Assembly (NCBI GenBank): GCA_024695935.1
Contig: JAILHH010000039.1
Coordinates: 1-64,000, forward strand
Reading direction: 5' to 3'
Source: Acetatifactor sp.
Lineage (GTDB): Bacteria > Bacillota > Clostridia > Lachnospirales > Lachnospiraceae
DNA length: 64,000 nt
Shown here in pieces: positions 51,562 to 61,092 of this stretch; positions within the stretch are counted from its first letter, which is position 1; each line of letters opens with the position of its first letter. The notes beneath the pieces are model-generated. The model saw only the letters and a list, made by a program, of their open reading frames with translations. It had not been told where the DNA came from and did not search any database. A program made the position numbers and the translations under genes.

Positions 51562-52689
51562 TTATTTAAAAAATTCCTCGATGACATCACAGATGTGATC
51601 AACTTCATTAAGAGTAAGCTTGTAATACATGGGAAGGCGGGCAAGTCTCTCGCTTTCCTTTGTGGTATAAACGTCTTTTCCGTGGAACCTGCCGAATTTC
51701 TGTCCCGCAGGAGCAGTGTGAAGAGGTATGTAATGGAATACCGACATAATGTCATTTGCGCCCAAATGCTTGATAAATGCTGTCCTCTCCTCTAAATCGC
51801 GAAGCTTTACATAAAACATGTGACCGTTGTGGACACATCCGTCGGGAACTGTGGGAAGTTCTAGCTTTCCTGCTTCCTTTAAGGGCAGCAATCTCTCATA
51901 ATATCTGTTCCAGTTTGCAAGTCTCACATTGTTAATCTCATCGGCCTTTTCAAGCTGTGCATAGAGATAAGCCGCATTCATATCACTGGGCAGATAACTT
52001 GATCCGAAATTTACCCATGTGTATTTGTCGATCTGACCTCTATAAAATTTGCTTCTGTTGGTTCCCTTTTCACGGATGATCTCTGCATCCTCAATATTTT
52101 CCTCGTCGCGGATAAGAAGCGCTCCGCCCTCACCCATACTGTAGTTTTTAGTCTCGTGGAAGCTGTATGCTCCAAAATCACCTATTGTTCCCAGGGCCTT
52201 TCCCTTATAGGTTGATAAAACGCCCTGAGCCGCATCCTCGATAACCTTTAAATTATGGCGTTTTGCGATATCCATGATGGTATCCATCTCGCAGGCAACT
52301 CCCGCATAATGCACGGGAACGATGGCCTTAGTCTTTTCCGTAATGGCATCCTCTATCAACTTTTCATCGATATTCATGGTATCGGGTCTGATGTCAACGA
52401 AAACCGGTACCGCACCTCTTAAGACAAAAGCATCGGCGGTCGACACAAAGGTGAAGGAAGGCATTATGACCTCATCACCGGGCTGAATATCGGCAAGAAG
52501 AGCCGCAAGCTCTGTAGCATGTGTGCAGGAAGTGGTAAGAAGACATTTTTTTGTACCTGTCCTCTCCTCGAACCAGGCATTACATTTTTTTGTATACTCA
52601 CCGTCACCGCAGATCTTCTGGTTCTCCACACACTCCTTTATATAATCCATTGCTTTCTCCTCATAGGGAGGTACGTTAAATTTGATCAT
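51562..52689 (-). CDS. rffA: dTDP-4-amino-4,6-dideoxygalactose transaminase (WecE/RffA-like)
   Basis: PLP-dependent sugar aminotransferase of the DegT/DnrJ/EryC1/StrS family; RffA converts dTDP-4-keto-6-deoxyglucose and glutamate to dTDP-Fuc4N. 375 residues from the ATG at 52689 (AAAGGA 9 bases upstream; a TTG at 52695 is possible). The PLP lysine is K181 in SFHETKNYSMGEGGA; the phosphate/ring contacts are in TTSCTHATELAALL and VIEDAAQG. The late SVFHYIPLHTAPAG is strongly characteristic of RffA. The enzymes that supply dTDP-4-keto-6-deoxyglucose (RmlA, RmlB) are not in this window. The GNAT acetyltransferase at 60553-61092 may act next. Confidence 0.9.
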   Translation of the reverse strand: MIKFNVPPYEEKAMDYIKECVENQKICGDGEYTKKCNAWFEERTGTKKCLLTTSCTHATELAALLADIQPGDEVIMPSFTFVSTADAFVLRGAVPVFVDIRPDTMNIDEKLIEDAITEKTKAIVPVHYAGVACEMDTIMDIAKRHNLKVIEDAAQGVLSTYKGKALGTIGDFGAYSFHETKNYSMGEGGALLIRDEENIEDAEIIREKGTNRSKFYRGQIDKYTWVNFGSSYLPSDMNAAYLYAQLEKADEINNVRLANWNRYYERLLPLKEAGKLELPTVPDGCVHNGHMFYVKLRDLEERTAFIKHLGANDIMSVFHYIPLHTAPAGQKFGRFHGKDVYTTKESERLARLPMYYKLTLNEVDHICDVIEEFFK

Positions 52690-52739
52690 CTCCAAAAATC
52701 CTTTCCAATGTCTGATGTTTTATATTCTAAGTTAAAAAA

Positions 52740-53702
52740 TTATCTTTCTCTCTTTTTCCATGCTCCGAGGACGTTTCCGTTTACATCCCCTGCCACATCA
52801 CTGATGATGTACTTGGGCCTGCCCTTTACTTCCTCATATATCCTGGCAATGTAATTTCCTATAATACCAAGGCTCAGCATTATGAACCCGCCCACGATCA
52901 GGATCAACAGTATCACTGTGGTAAATCCCTCAACCGCATTTCCCGTCAGGTAATTAAACAGGGTCTGCACCGCAAGTATCAGGCTGAATCCTATGGATAT
53001 CACTCCAAGCGCCGTCACCATCTGAAGAGGGAGGGTGCTGAAGGATGTGGCATTCGAGATAGCATAGCGAAGGAGGCTTCCAAAGGACCACTTGCTGGTA
53101 CCATACTTTCTCTCCTGCACATCATATTCTACGGTTTCTGTCTTAAATCCCGCCCAGAATGTAAGGGCTCTGAAAAATGTATTCCTCTCGGGAAGCTCTA
53201 AGAGCACATTTACTACTTTTCTGTCAAGAAGCTTAAAATCCGAGGATGAATTCATGTCCATCTTTATAAGGGCACTCATTACGCGATAAAAAAGTCCCGC
53301 AAAGGCTCTGTGAAAGATTCCCTCTTTTCCGCGGCTTTTCTTGATGCCTTCAACCACCTCGGCGCCGTTTTTCCACATCTCCCACATCTTTGGTATCATG
53401 GCAGGGGGATGCTGCAGATCGCAGTCCATGACGATGACCGCATCGCCTGTGGCCATTTCAAGGCCGGCAAATATGGCTGCTTCCTTGCCGAAATTCCTGC
53501 TGAAGGTCCCACCCTTTATGTTGAGATTTGTCTCGGACACTTTTTTTATCTCTAAAAAGGTATTGTCCTTTGAACCGTCATCCACAAATACCAGCTCGTA
53601 ATCGATTTTTTCCGCCTCCATCAGATCTGACAGAGTCCGTGCCGTGACACTGATATTCTGTTCCTCATTGTAAGAGGGCAGAACTATTGATAATCTGGAC
53701 AC
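52740..53702 (-). CDS. GT2 polyprenyl-phosphate sugar synthase-like glycosyltransferase
   Basis: Predicted to move a sugar from a nucleotide donor to undecaprenyl phosphate (DPM1/GtrB/ArnC type). 320 residues; GTG start at 53702 with GGAGG 7 bases upstream. Catalytic GT-A domain ~1-225: LSIVLPSYNEEQNISVTA, FVDDGSKDNT, FSRNFGKEAAIFAGLEMA, IVMDCDLQHPP (DxD) and VEGIKKSRG. Two membrane helices near 230-255 and 265-290 end with LGIIGNYIARIYEEVKGRPK. Membrane-bound GT2s of this kind feed GT-C transferases such as the GtrII-type protein encoded next door. Confidence 0.92.
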   Translation of the reverse strand: MSRLSIVLPSYNEEQNISVTARTLSDLMEAEKIDYELVFVDDGSKDNTFLEIKKVSETNLNIKGGTFSRNFGKEAAIFAGLEMATGDAVIVMDCDLQHPPAMIPKMWEMWKNGAEVVEGIKKSRGKEGIFHRAFAGLFYRVMSALIKMDMNSSSDFKLLDRKVVNVLLELPERNTFFRALTFWAGFKTETVEYDVQERKYGTSKWSFGSLLRYAISNATSFSTLPLQMVTALGVISIGFSLILAVQTLFNYLTGNAVEGFTTVILLILIVGGFIMLSLGIIGNYIARIYEEVKGRPKYIISDVAGDVNGNVLGAWKKRER

Positions 53703-53785
53703 TCTTTAACCTCCAAAACAAATCTTAAAACTGATTTCCAAATCAAAATGATAATCCAAACTTTTTAAGATTATATGAATATATT

Positions 53786-55336
53786 TTAATCTTTGATTTT
53801 ATTTTCCGTTTTTACGTACAAAACACCGTCTACCACTTTTGTGGAATCCGGTCCCGGGAAGCTGTCCATCTCGGTATATTCCTCCGTATAATAGATGGGG
53901 GTTACCTCCTCAACCTCCATAAAGTTTATGGTGGCTCCAAGGTAGTTTTTCATAAATGCCTCATAATTTGCAGGCGTATATAACAGCACATCCCCGGATA
54001 TGCCGATCATGGACGATGTCACATCCTCCGTGATATCGGTCTTTGGAAACTCCTCATCACTCACAACTCCTATCATGGCAACGGGGATACCGCTGTAATA
54101 CCCTTTAGTCTGCTCGATCCTGTCAAGGAGTCTCACACAGTAAGCATAGGTCTTTTCGTATCTCTTTTGAAGATTTGAATAAGCAATATTATCCGTTACA
54201 AAATAATTGAATATGAGCACAAAAGCGGCAATAAAAGAGCTCCATCTAAATATCAATCCTAATGTGTCACTCTCTGCATATCTGTCATACAAAGCTAACA
54301 GGAGTATCGGTATCAATATCCAGTGATAACGCATAAGAAGGTGAAACTCAACCCCCGGTGAAACGATCAGGATCATTTCAAATATTACCGGCAAAATGAT
54401 AAGTATGCCCAAAGCAGATACACAGAAAATTACCTTTTTCCCAAGGCTCGCACCCTTTAAGACCTTTAAAAAAGCATACACTGCTCCGGCAAGTAAAACC
54501 GCCAGACTTACCCACGAGAAAGTATTATTTGCAAGGACTCTTCCCTTTAATGTAAAAGCAAAGAAATTTCTGTACATAAGCGCTATGGTCGAAAATAAAG
54601 ACCCTTCCCCTGCGCCTGAAGACATATTGTCGATACCCTGATATGTATTTAAAGACAGACCTCTTATCAACAGTAAAAGTCTTAATACCGCATAATAGAT
54701 CACAATACCAAACACACCCATAACAGGATATGCCAATATTTTTTTAAGGTCTTTTCCTGTTTTTCTGTCACAGAGAATCGTTATCACCTCATAAAGACAT
54801 AGTAAAACTGCCATTGGCAGATACGCCTGATATATTGCCATGCTTAATGCCAGAAAGATCCCGCCCGCAATGAAGCCTCTTTTATATTTTTTTGTAAGAT
54901 AGACCGACAGGATCGAAAACAATACACCCATCATATACCCGTCCATGGTAAACACATAAGCTGCCGTTGAACAAAGCGACGGAAATACCACCAAAAGCCC
55001 TGAAATAAGACCTGCCAGCCACATATCCTTTATTTCCAGCACATTTGTCAGAAGTGCGGCCGAAATTCCCAGATACAATAGGCTCAAAAGCCCTATGACC
55101 CAGGGAACGGTAAAATATGAACTGATACCGCATGCCACTGTCAAAAACCATCTGCCCGAAGTGATCATATCCTGATCAAAATACATGCTGGCCAGTCCGT
55201 CATGGTTTGGTATATCAGACAGAAAAGCCGGCAGATGAACCAAAAGTCCTACGACAAAAGCACTGAAAAAAGAAACCCATGCTCTCTTTGTGATATTCAT
55301 TTTGCACTTGTTAAAAAAATCCGAAGGTGTCATCAT
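53786..55336 (-). CDS. GtrII-type lipid-linked glucosyltransferase family protein
   Basis: 516 residues, about eleven to twelve membrane segments and a C-terminal outside domain of ~110 residues. The loop IPNHDGLASMYFDQDMITSGRWFL after helix 1 matches the start of the Glucos_trans_II family (acidic NHDG, then GRW), whose members move a sugar from undecaprenyl phosphate to a cell-surface glycan. The usual GtrA flippase is absent here. It lies 83 bases upstream of the GT2 gene start, on the same strand, and five bases after the SGNH gene, so GT2, GtrII-like and SGNH genes form one block. Confidence 0.82.
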   Translation of the reverse strand: MMTPSDFFNKCKMNITKRAWVSFFSAFVVGLLVHLPAFLSDIPNHDGLASMYFDQDMITSGRWFLTVACGISSYFTVPWVIGLLSLLYLGISAALLTNVLEIKDMWLAGLISGLLVVFPSLCSTAAYVFTMDGYMMGVLFSILSVYLTKKYKRGFIAGGIFLALSMAIYQAYLPMAVLLCLYEVITILCDRKTGKDLKKILAYPVMGVFGIVIYYAVLRLLLLIRGLSLNTYQGIDNMSSGAGEGSLFSTIALMYRNFFAFTLKGRVLANNTFSWVSLAVLLAGAVYAFLKVLKGASLGKKVIFCVSALGILIILPVIFEMILIVSPGVEFHLLMRYHWILIPILLLALYDRYAESDTLGLIFRWSSFIAAFVLIFNYFVTDNIAYSNLQKRYEKTYAYCVRLLDRIEQTKGYYSGIPVAMIGVVSDEEFPKTDITEDVTSSMIGISGDVLLYTPANYEAFMKNYLGATINFMEVEEVTPIYYTEEYTEMDSFPGPDSTKVVDGVLYVKTENKIKD

Positions 55337-55340
55337 CTTT

Positions 55341-56204
55341 TCACTCTCTTATTTTCTTAAAAACTGTCCGGGCTATATTTCCCCTGCCAAGTTCATTGGG
55401 GTGCAGACCGTCGTTTGTATATATGTCCCTGTCATAAAAGGCTCTGGCTCCGTATTGCGTATGGTACAGATCCACCACTTTAAGGGAATATTTTTCACCT
55501 ATCTCCTGTGTGGCCTCCACGTAATCGATCAGATATCCGCCGCCGAAATCCATGTTTTCACAGTTTTTGTCATCCCCGTATGCGGGATACCACGAAAACG
55601 GGCTTGTGACCAGGATTATCTCCGCCTTCGGGCAAAGCTTCTCGAGCCTTTTTACCGTGGCGCTGTAGGCTCCGAAAAACGTGTTTATATCTTCCGGATC
55701 CTCATCATTTTTTACTGTCACGCCCTGGTGATAATCATTTAATCCGTAACAGAGGATAACCTTTTTTACCCTTGAATAGTCAAGTGTCTGCAGGCTCTCC
55801 AGCACATCCTTTTCATAATAGAGCACCGAGATCCTGTTAAAAAAGGTTTTCTGTGGGCCAAAGTCCTCACTCTCCATGGCAACAGCCAGATTGAACATGG
55901 AAAGAGTATCCATGGTGTAGGCCGCCCTGCTGTCCCTGGATTTTGTCATGCATGTTCCGCCGATGGAGCAGTTTAACACATTCTCCCCAAGAGAGGTAGC
56001 CAGGATGTTCACGATACCGGTCTCATCCCTGCACTCGCCAAAAACGCTGTCTCCAAAGACTAAAACGTCAGTCGTTTCGCTGCCGTTTTTCGTATCTACC
56101 GCGCTGTAACCTATGATGAGTATCAGATAAAAGAGGATAGCCGATCCCAGGCAGGCAAGGGCCACACCGCTTCTGTTTATCATTTTAAAGAAAAAATCTT
56201 TCAT
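55341..56204 (-). CDS. Membrane-anchored SGNH/GDSL hydrolase-like protein
   Basis: 287 residues: one membrane segment (~13-33) and an outside SGNH domain. All catalytic blocks are present: VFGDSVFGE with Ser53 (block I), NCSIGGT (II), CYGLNDYHQG (III, Asn) and NDGLHPNELGRG (V, Asp and His). Such proteins in glycan clusters add or remove O-acyl (often acetyl) groups; which one is not clear. It lies two bases from the ABC exporter gene and five bases from the GtrII-like gene. Confidence 0.88.
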   Translation of the reverse strand: MKDFFFKMINRSGVALACLGSAILFYLILIIGYSAVDTKNGSETTDVLVFGDSVFGECRDETGIVNILATSLGENVLNCSIGGTCMTKSRDSRAAYTMDTLSMFNLAVAMESEDFGPQKTFFNRISVLYYEKDVLESLQTLDYSRVKKVILCYGLNDYHQGVTVKNDEDPEDINTFFGAYSATVKRLEKLCPKAEIILVTSPFSWYPAYGDDKNCENMDFGGGYLIDYVEATQEIGEKYSLKVVDLYHTQYGARAFYDRDIYTNDGLHPNELGRGNIARTVFKKIRE

Positions 56205-56206
56205 AG

Positions 56207-57946
56207 TTATCTTTCAACCAAAATCTTGCCGTCCGAAACCCTGTAAACCCTGTCACATTTTTCTATGGTCTGAAGTCTGTGGGCTATGATCAGAAGTGTC
56301 TTTTTGCCCTGGAACCTGTTTATGGCTTCCATGACTGCTGCCTCTGTGTCATTATCAAGAGCACTCGTTGCCTCATCCAGGATAAGTACCTCAGGGTCGT
56401 GATAAAGTGCTCTTGCGATTCCTATTCTCTGCCTCTGACCTCCCGACAGCCTGATGCCGCGCTCGCCGATTCCCGTATCAAGGCCCTCGGGCAGACTCTT
56501 TACGAACTCATCGAGCTGAGCCTCTCTCAAAGCCTCCCAGACTCTTGCCTCATCTATCTCATCCTTTGCCACACCGAATGCCACATTGTTTCTGATGGTA
56601 TCATCCAGCATGAATATCATCTGAGGGATGTAACCTATATTTCTGAGAAAAGGTCTGTACTTGGTGGATACGTCGATCCCGTCCGCATATATTTTTCCCG
56701 CCGAAGGCTTTAACAGCCCAAGGATTATATCCACAACGGTACTTTTTCCGGAGCCCGTTGTTCCGACGATACCAACGGAAGACCCCACCGGGATCTCAAA
56801 GGATGCACCCTCAAAGATCAGCTTGTCCGTTCCGGGATATGCATAAGTTATATCCTTTACGGAAATCTTTTCCTTTATGGGAAGCTTGTCATTGCCGTCA
56901 TAGGCATAGCTCATGTCCACATTGTCGCTCTTTATCTCATCCTGGAGATTGGCGCTTACATTCATGACAAAGGGTTCAAAGAATGACACTGAATTGATCT
57001 GATTGCTGATCCTGTTTACTGCGGGAAGAAGGACAAAAGCCGCTCCCGCAAGGGTTGACAAGGCCCCCAGCATATCAGTCGTCGGTGTGTCTGTGGCAAC
57101 CATATATATCATATAGCAGACCATTGTGGTAACGCAGACCACCTCGATAAATAATTTTGGCACCTGTCCGTACAAAGCATATCTTTGCACCGCACTTACA
57201 TAGCCGTTTCCGTTTTTGATATATTGGTCCACAAAATACTGCTCTCTGCAGCCTGTCTTTATCTCCTTGATACCCAGCACGGTCTGGGATATCCACTTAA
57301 AGAGAGAACTATAATAATCCTGATTCTCCTTGCCCGCATTGTACATAAGAGGCTTTAAAACCCTCTTTATGATGATCATGGTGACAAGCAGTACAGCGCC
57401 GAGGATGGCGGTGAGCACACCGTTTGTCCAGAAACAATATACGATCACAAAGACAGAAACCACGCCGTCCGACATCAGCTGCAAAATGCAGAGTACGAAG
57501 GCATAGAGATTATTTACATCGCTGGTGATGCTTCGCTGCACAACAGAGGTGTCGGCGCTCAGATAGAACTCATAATTTCTTCTGAGGTAATTTTTCATCA
57601 GCCTCTCGCTTGTCCTGAACTGATTGGAATATACAAAAGACAGTGTCACCTTTTGCTGTATGAACAAAAAGATATTCTTTGCCAGATATACAACGATGAG
57701 AGATATCATGATGATAAGTGAAAACTGCTTGTAGCTGTCGCAGTTTAAATAATCATACAGAAATCTCACAAGAGAATTTGTCTCCAGAGCATTTTTATCT
57801 ATTACTATATTTACAACGCTCACAAGGAGTCCTATACCTGCAGTCTGTAATACGGCACTGATTATCATAAGTACCACGATACCTGCCATAATGGTCTTCT
57901 GACGTGCATCCAGAAGGACTCTAAGCTTTTTTAACATTGCTATCAA
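56207..57946 (-). CDS. ABC exporter, permease and ATPase in one chain (PglK/MsbA-like)
   Basis: 579 residues from the TTG at 57946, which is 7 bases after AGGAGG; an ATG at 57937 is too far from it and the longer frame to 58003 lacks a site. Six membrane helices (~18-320) then an ATPase domain: Walker A GTTGSGKST, Q-loop NIGYIPQMIFMLDDTI, signature RLSGGQRQRIGIARAL, Walker B VLILDEATSALD, switch IIAHRLQTI. The resemblance to the lipid-linked oligosaccharide flippase PglK and its place among polyprenyl-sugar genes suggest it flips a lipid-linked glycan; a peptide or lipid exporter is the alternative. Confidence 0.9.
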   Translation of the reverse strand: MIAMLKKLRVLLDARQKTIMAGIVVLMIISAVLQTAGIGLLVSVVNIVIDKNALETNSLVRFLYDYLNCDSYKQFSLIIMISLIVVYLAKNIFLFIQQKVTLSFVYSNQFRTSERLMKNYLRRNYEFYLSADTSVVQRSITSDVNNLYAFVLCILQLMSDGVVSVFVIVYCFWTNGVLTAILGAVLLVTMIIIKRVLKPLMYNAGKENQDYYSSLFKWISQTVLGIKEIKTGCREQYFVDQYIKNGNGYVSAVQRYALYGQVPKLFIEVVCVTTMVCYMIYMVATDTPTTDMLGALSTLAGAAFVLLPAVNRISNQINSVSFFEPFVMNVSANLQDEIKSDNVDMSYAYDGNDKLPIKEKISVKDITYAYPGTDKLIFEGASFEIPVGSSVGIVGTTGSGKSTVVDIILGLLKPSAGKIYADGIDVSTKYRPFLRNIGYIPQMIFMLDDTIRNNVAFGVAKDEIDEARVWEALREAQLDEFVKSLPEGLDTGIGERGIRLSGGQRQRIGIARALYHDPEVLILDEATSALDNDTEAAVMEAINRFQGKKTLLIIAHRLQTIEKCDRVYRVSDGKILVER

Positions 57947-58057
57947 AATACTTCCTCCTAAAGAAGTGGGCACAAAATCCCATAATCTTTTACATTTTAT
58001 CACATATCACAAAAAAAGAAAACCTTGGCAAAATACTAAGTATAAAGCCTGACTCCA

Positions 58058-58087
58058 TTGACCTGTTTTTTTATTGTGTGGCATAAT
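58058..58087 (+). promoter_or_regulatory. Promoter of the SGNH lipoprotein gene
   Basis: TTGACC (58058-58063), 18-base spacer, CATAAT (58082-58087), in the divergent gap between the ABC exporter and the lipoprotein. It overlaps an alternative TTG start at 58092, which is therefore not used. Confidence 0.6.
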
Positions 58088-58118
58088 ATAATTGATAAAA
58101 AGAAAGGGTATTTCCAAC

Positions 58119-59540
58119 ATGAACAAAAAGTTTAATATAGATCATCATTCCATATGCATATCCATAATAAAGCGATTATTTATCCTGATGCTGTTTGCGG
58201 GGATCTCTCTTTCGACTGTGGGATGCAGCCAGAATGAATATAAGTCAGACATTATCTCCAACAATTTCAAAGCCCTGTTTATCTCAAACCTGGAAGTAAA
58301 CTACCTGACCGCAGAGGACTTTTCAGATTACCGAGGTGTCGAAACCCTTGTGGTGGGTGATAAAGATACAGACCTTAGAGACATAAACGAATTTCTCTAT
58401 CTGGCAGATTCAAAAGAGATCTCGCCCGAAACATATTTTTTTAACCTTGATGTCGAAAGTTTAAGCGATATAAGCGGATACGAAAATAAACTGGCATCCT
58501 TAAAAGATTTTTGCGCATCACACCCGGAGACAGGCTTTTTTATAAATTGCGTAACACCGGGATATGAATATTTTTGTGATATGAGTGACGAAAAATTCTC
58601 TGAGCAAGCCGAAAAATATGTCCGCTTCATTTCAGCCTTTGATACCTTCGGAAATGTGTCCGTTTATTTTCCGGGATCCGAAAAGTGGCTTCTTACAAAC
58701 AGTTCTAATTTTGAAGAGAAGAAAAGCTACAACAGGGAGGTGGCTTTAAAGGTGTATTTATATACATTTTGCGATGGTGCATTCAAGACAGATTCCAAAG
58801 ATATATGGGAAAAATTTGATCAGATCAGGACCCTGTCCGCTTCCGCAAAAGAAATGGAATCCCTTTTCCCGAATCTCAAAAAAAATCACATCGTATTTAT
58901 AGGTGACAGCATATTTGGGAATTTCACCGGTTCATATTCGATTCCCGGTGTTGTGAGCGACCTTACGAGTGCCACGGTTTATAATATTTCAAAGGGCGGT
59001 GCCACAGCCACTACGATCCCGGACGGCCCCACATCCGTAAAAGACCTGGTGGATGCCTTTATTGCAAAGGATCCCGGAAAAATGCCGGAATATTCCCCGG
59101 CGCCTGATGAAATGTCCCGCTTTGTGGAAAATGAACCATCAAAGAATCTGATATTCATCCTGCACTTTGGTATAAATGACTACCTGACAGTGTCCCCCGT
59201 TTCAGGTTCGGGATCGGAAGACGGATCCTACAGTGAGGGCATGAAAAGTGCCATAAACAAATTAAAAAATGCATATCCTGACAGCAGGATCTGCATCCTC
59301 ACGCCTTCTCCCATATCCGTCTTTAATTTCGGAACTGACGTATTTGATGAAAACGGCACAACTCTTAAAAGCTATTGCAATGAAGCTTTTTTACTTGCAG
59401 AGGAGCTTGATCTCACCGTCATAGACATAAATGAAGAACTGAGTTACCTTGCCACGGATGGGTATCTCACAGACGGGATCCATCCCAATGAAAATGGCCT
59501 GTCCATTATAGGACAGACCATAGCTGTTAACTTAAATTGA
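58119..59540 (+). CDS. Lipoprotein with SGNH/GDSL hydrolase domain
   Basis: 473 residues from the ATG at 58119 (AAAGGG 10 bases upstream). The signal peptide ends with a lipobox, SLSTVGC, at about residue 37, predicting a lipid anchor outside the cell. Residues ~45-245 are an N-terminal region without a family I can name. The SGNH domain follows: VFIGDSIFGN (catalytic Ser), NISKGGAT, LHFGINDYLTV (Asn), and TDGIHPNENGL (Asp, His). All catalytic residues are present, unlike the SGNH protein at 43238. The gene is alone on the plus strand and converges on a GT2 gene. Likely a carbohydrate or glycan esterase. Confidence 0.87.
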   Translation: MNKKFNIDHHSICISIIKRLFILMLFAGISLSTVGCSQNEYKSDIISNNFKALFISNLEVNYLTAEDFSDYRGVETLVVGDKDTDLRDINEFLYLADSKEISPETYFFNLDVESLSDISGYENKLASLKDFCASHPETGFFINCVTPGYEYFCDMSDEKFSEQAEKYVRFISAFDTFGNVSVYFPGSEKWLLTNSSNFEEKKSYNREVALKVYLYTFCDGAFKTDSKDIWEKFDQIRTLSASAKEMESLFPNLKKNHIVFIGDSIFGNFTGSYSIPGVVSDLTSATVYNISKGGATATTIPDGPTSVKDLVDAFIAKDPGKMPEYSPAPDEMSRFVENEPSKNLIFILHFGINDYLTVSPVSGSGSEDGSYSEGMKSAINKLKNAYPDSRICILTPSPISVFNFGTDVFDENGTTLKSYCNEAFLLAEELDLTVIDINEELSYLATDGYLTDGIHPNENGLSIIGQTIAVNLN

Positions 59541-59557
59541 TTTCCGGATCATCAATT
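59535..59557. terminator. Short hairpin shared by two convergent stop codons
   Basis: AATTGAT (59535-59541) pairs with ATCAATT (59551-59557). Both stop codons lie in it, only 11 bases apart. There is no T run, so it is a weak candidate for termination. Confidence 0.35.
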
Positions 59558-60502
59558 GATCTCTCTTTCGGAACCGTCATGGGATATCGTCTCTCTTATC
59601 ACATACTGAGGTGAACTGTTCATGCAGATGTAGATCCTGCCCACGTACTCACCGATGAGACCAAGCATTATCATCATCATTCCGCCAAAGAATACAACAG
59701 CCGCCATGAGGGAGGAAAATCCCATTACCATATCGGGATTTAACAGCCTTCTGATGATGGTATAGATTCCATACAAAAATCCCACCACGGCGCTGAAAGC
59801 ACCGATGGTCGTGGCGATCCTTAAGGGCTTTACGGAAAAAGCAGTAAAACCGTTAAACCAAAGACCCAGGAGTTTTTTCAGTGTATAACCGGAGCTTCCC
59901 TCTTCTCTTTCCCTGTGGGTAACAGGCACATTTACGATATTTTTCGTGGCTCTCAATACCAGTCCTATTACATAGGGATAGGAATTTGAATATCTAACCA
60001 TATCCTTTACCACAAACCTCTTTGCGGCAAAATAACTTGATATAAAAAGTTCCTTTGGCTTGTTTAGCATTATACGAAGCATCAGTTCATTGACCTTGCT
60101 TCCGAAGTTTCTGAAGCCCGAGTGCTGTTTGTGTGCATAGCTTGCATAAACCGCGTCATACCCATCCTCTAGTTTTTCTATCAGTTTATCCACCTCATCA
60201 GCAGGTGTCTGACCGTCATCGTCAAGGCATACCACATAATCCCCGTCACTGTTACGTAGTCCTGCCATCAGCGCGGCATGCTGGCCGAAATTTCTGGCGA
60301 AACTGATACCCACGATATTGTCATGCTCAGCGCAAAGCTTTTTTATCACGGAAAAAGTCTCATCCGGAGAGCAGTCATTGATCAGGAATATGTCAAAATC
60401 ATAATCCTTCATGGTTGCCATCTTGTCATTTATTTCCTTTACCACATGGGGCAGGGTGTGCTCCGATCTGTAGCAGGGAATCACAAAACTGATTTTCTTC
60501 AT
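59552..60502 (-). CDS. GT2 polyprenyl-phosphate sugar synthase-like glycosyltransferase
   Basis: 316 residues, same architecture as 52740-53702 but a separate member. GT-A domain with ISFVIPCYRSEHTLPHVV, LINDCSPDETF, FARNFGQHAALMAGL, VCLDDDGQTP (DxD) and a late HREREEGSSGYTLKKLLGLW, then two membrane helices (~235-260, 270-295) ending LGLIGEYVGRIYICMNSSPQ. The HREREEGSSGYTLKK stretch resembles ArnC/GtrB-type enzymes. Expected to make undecaprenyl-phosphate sugar at the inner face of the membrane for a GT-C transferase. Confidence 0.92.
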   Translation of the reverse strand: MKKISFVIPCYRSEHTLPHVVKEINDKMATMKDYDFDIFLINDCSPDETFSVIKKLCAEHDNIVGISFARNFGQHAALMAGLRNSDGDYVVCLDDDGQTPADEVDKLIEKLEDGYDAVYASYAHKQHSGFRNFGSKVNELMLRIMLNKPKELFISSYFAAKRFVVKDMVRYSNSYPYVIGLVLRATKNIVNVPVTHREREEGSSGYTLKKLLGLWFNGFTAFSVKPLRIATTIGAFSAVVGFLYGIYTIIRRLLNPDMVMGFSSLMAAVVFFGGMMMIMLGLIGEYVGRIYICMNSSPQYVIRETISHDGSEREIN

Positions 60503-60552
60503 ACAAAATTACCTTTCAAAAATCTATGTTCAATTTAGCAGCATTTAAAACA

Positions 60553-61092
60553 TCAATCCGCATCGTTTACTGCCGCCATCCAGACTATATCCGTAAATTT
60601 CCCATCAATGCACACGTCGTCATGAAGGATTCCTTCTCTCTTAAAGCCTGCATTTTCATAACTTTTTATAGCCTGCATGTTTCCGGATAATGCCCTCAGA
60701 TACACTCTGTGCAGCTTCAGGTTTTCGAAGCAGTATTTTAACATAAGCTTTGCCGTGGCACTGCCGATACCTCTGCCTCTTGCATTTTCCTCACCGATAA
60801 AGATACCGTACTCGCCTTTTTTGTGGTTTAAGTCTATGTCTCTGATATATACCGAGCCATATGGGGCATCATCTGCGAGATTGCATATGATAAACTGCAC
60901 CACCTCACCGGTTTCCACCTTAGTCTTTATCCATTTTTCATGGCTCTCCCTGGTAAAAAGCGCCTGATAGATAAAGTTTTTGCGGACAGCATCGCTGTTA
61001 CGCCATTTTATGATATTATCCGTATCATCGTATGTCATGGGACGCAGGTAAATACCTGCCTTTTCATCCCTCAGTTCATTCATTTCCATCAT
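60553..61092 (-). CDS. GNAT-family N-acetyltransferase, probably acting on an amino sugar
   Basis: 179 residues, RimJ/RimL-type GNAT. Motif A is EENARGRGIGSATAKLML, with the acetyl-CoA-binding R-G-x-G; the LKLHRVYLRALSGNMQAIKSYENAGFKREG run is shared with nucleotide-sugar N-acetyltransferases such as PseH/FdtC-type and with ribosomal-protein acetyltransferases. The neighbouring RffA-like aminotransferase makes a 4-amino sugar, so N-acetylation of that sugar is the likely job. The gene starts inside the end of the GH20 gene (17 bases overlap); three Met codons at 61092, 61089 and 61083 are possible starts. Confidence 0.82.
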   Translation of the reverse strand: MMEMNELRDEKAGIYLRPMTYDDTDNIIKWRNSDAVRKNFIYQALFTRESHEKWIKTKVETGEVVQFIICNLADDAPYGSVYIRDIDLNHKKGEYGIFIGEENARGRGIGSATAKLMLKYCFENLKLHRVYLRALSGNMQAIKSYENAGFKREGILHDDVCIDGKFTDIVWMAAVNDAD

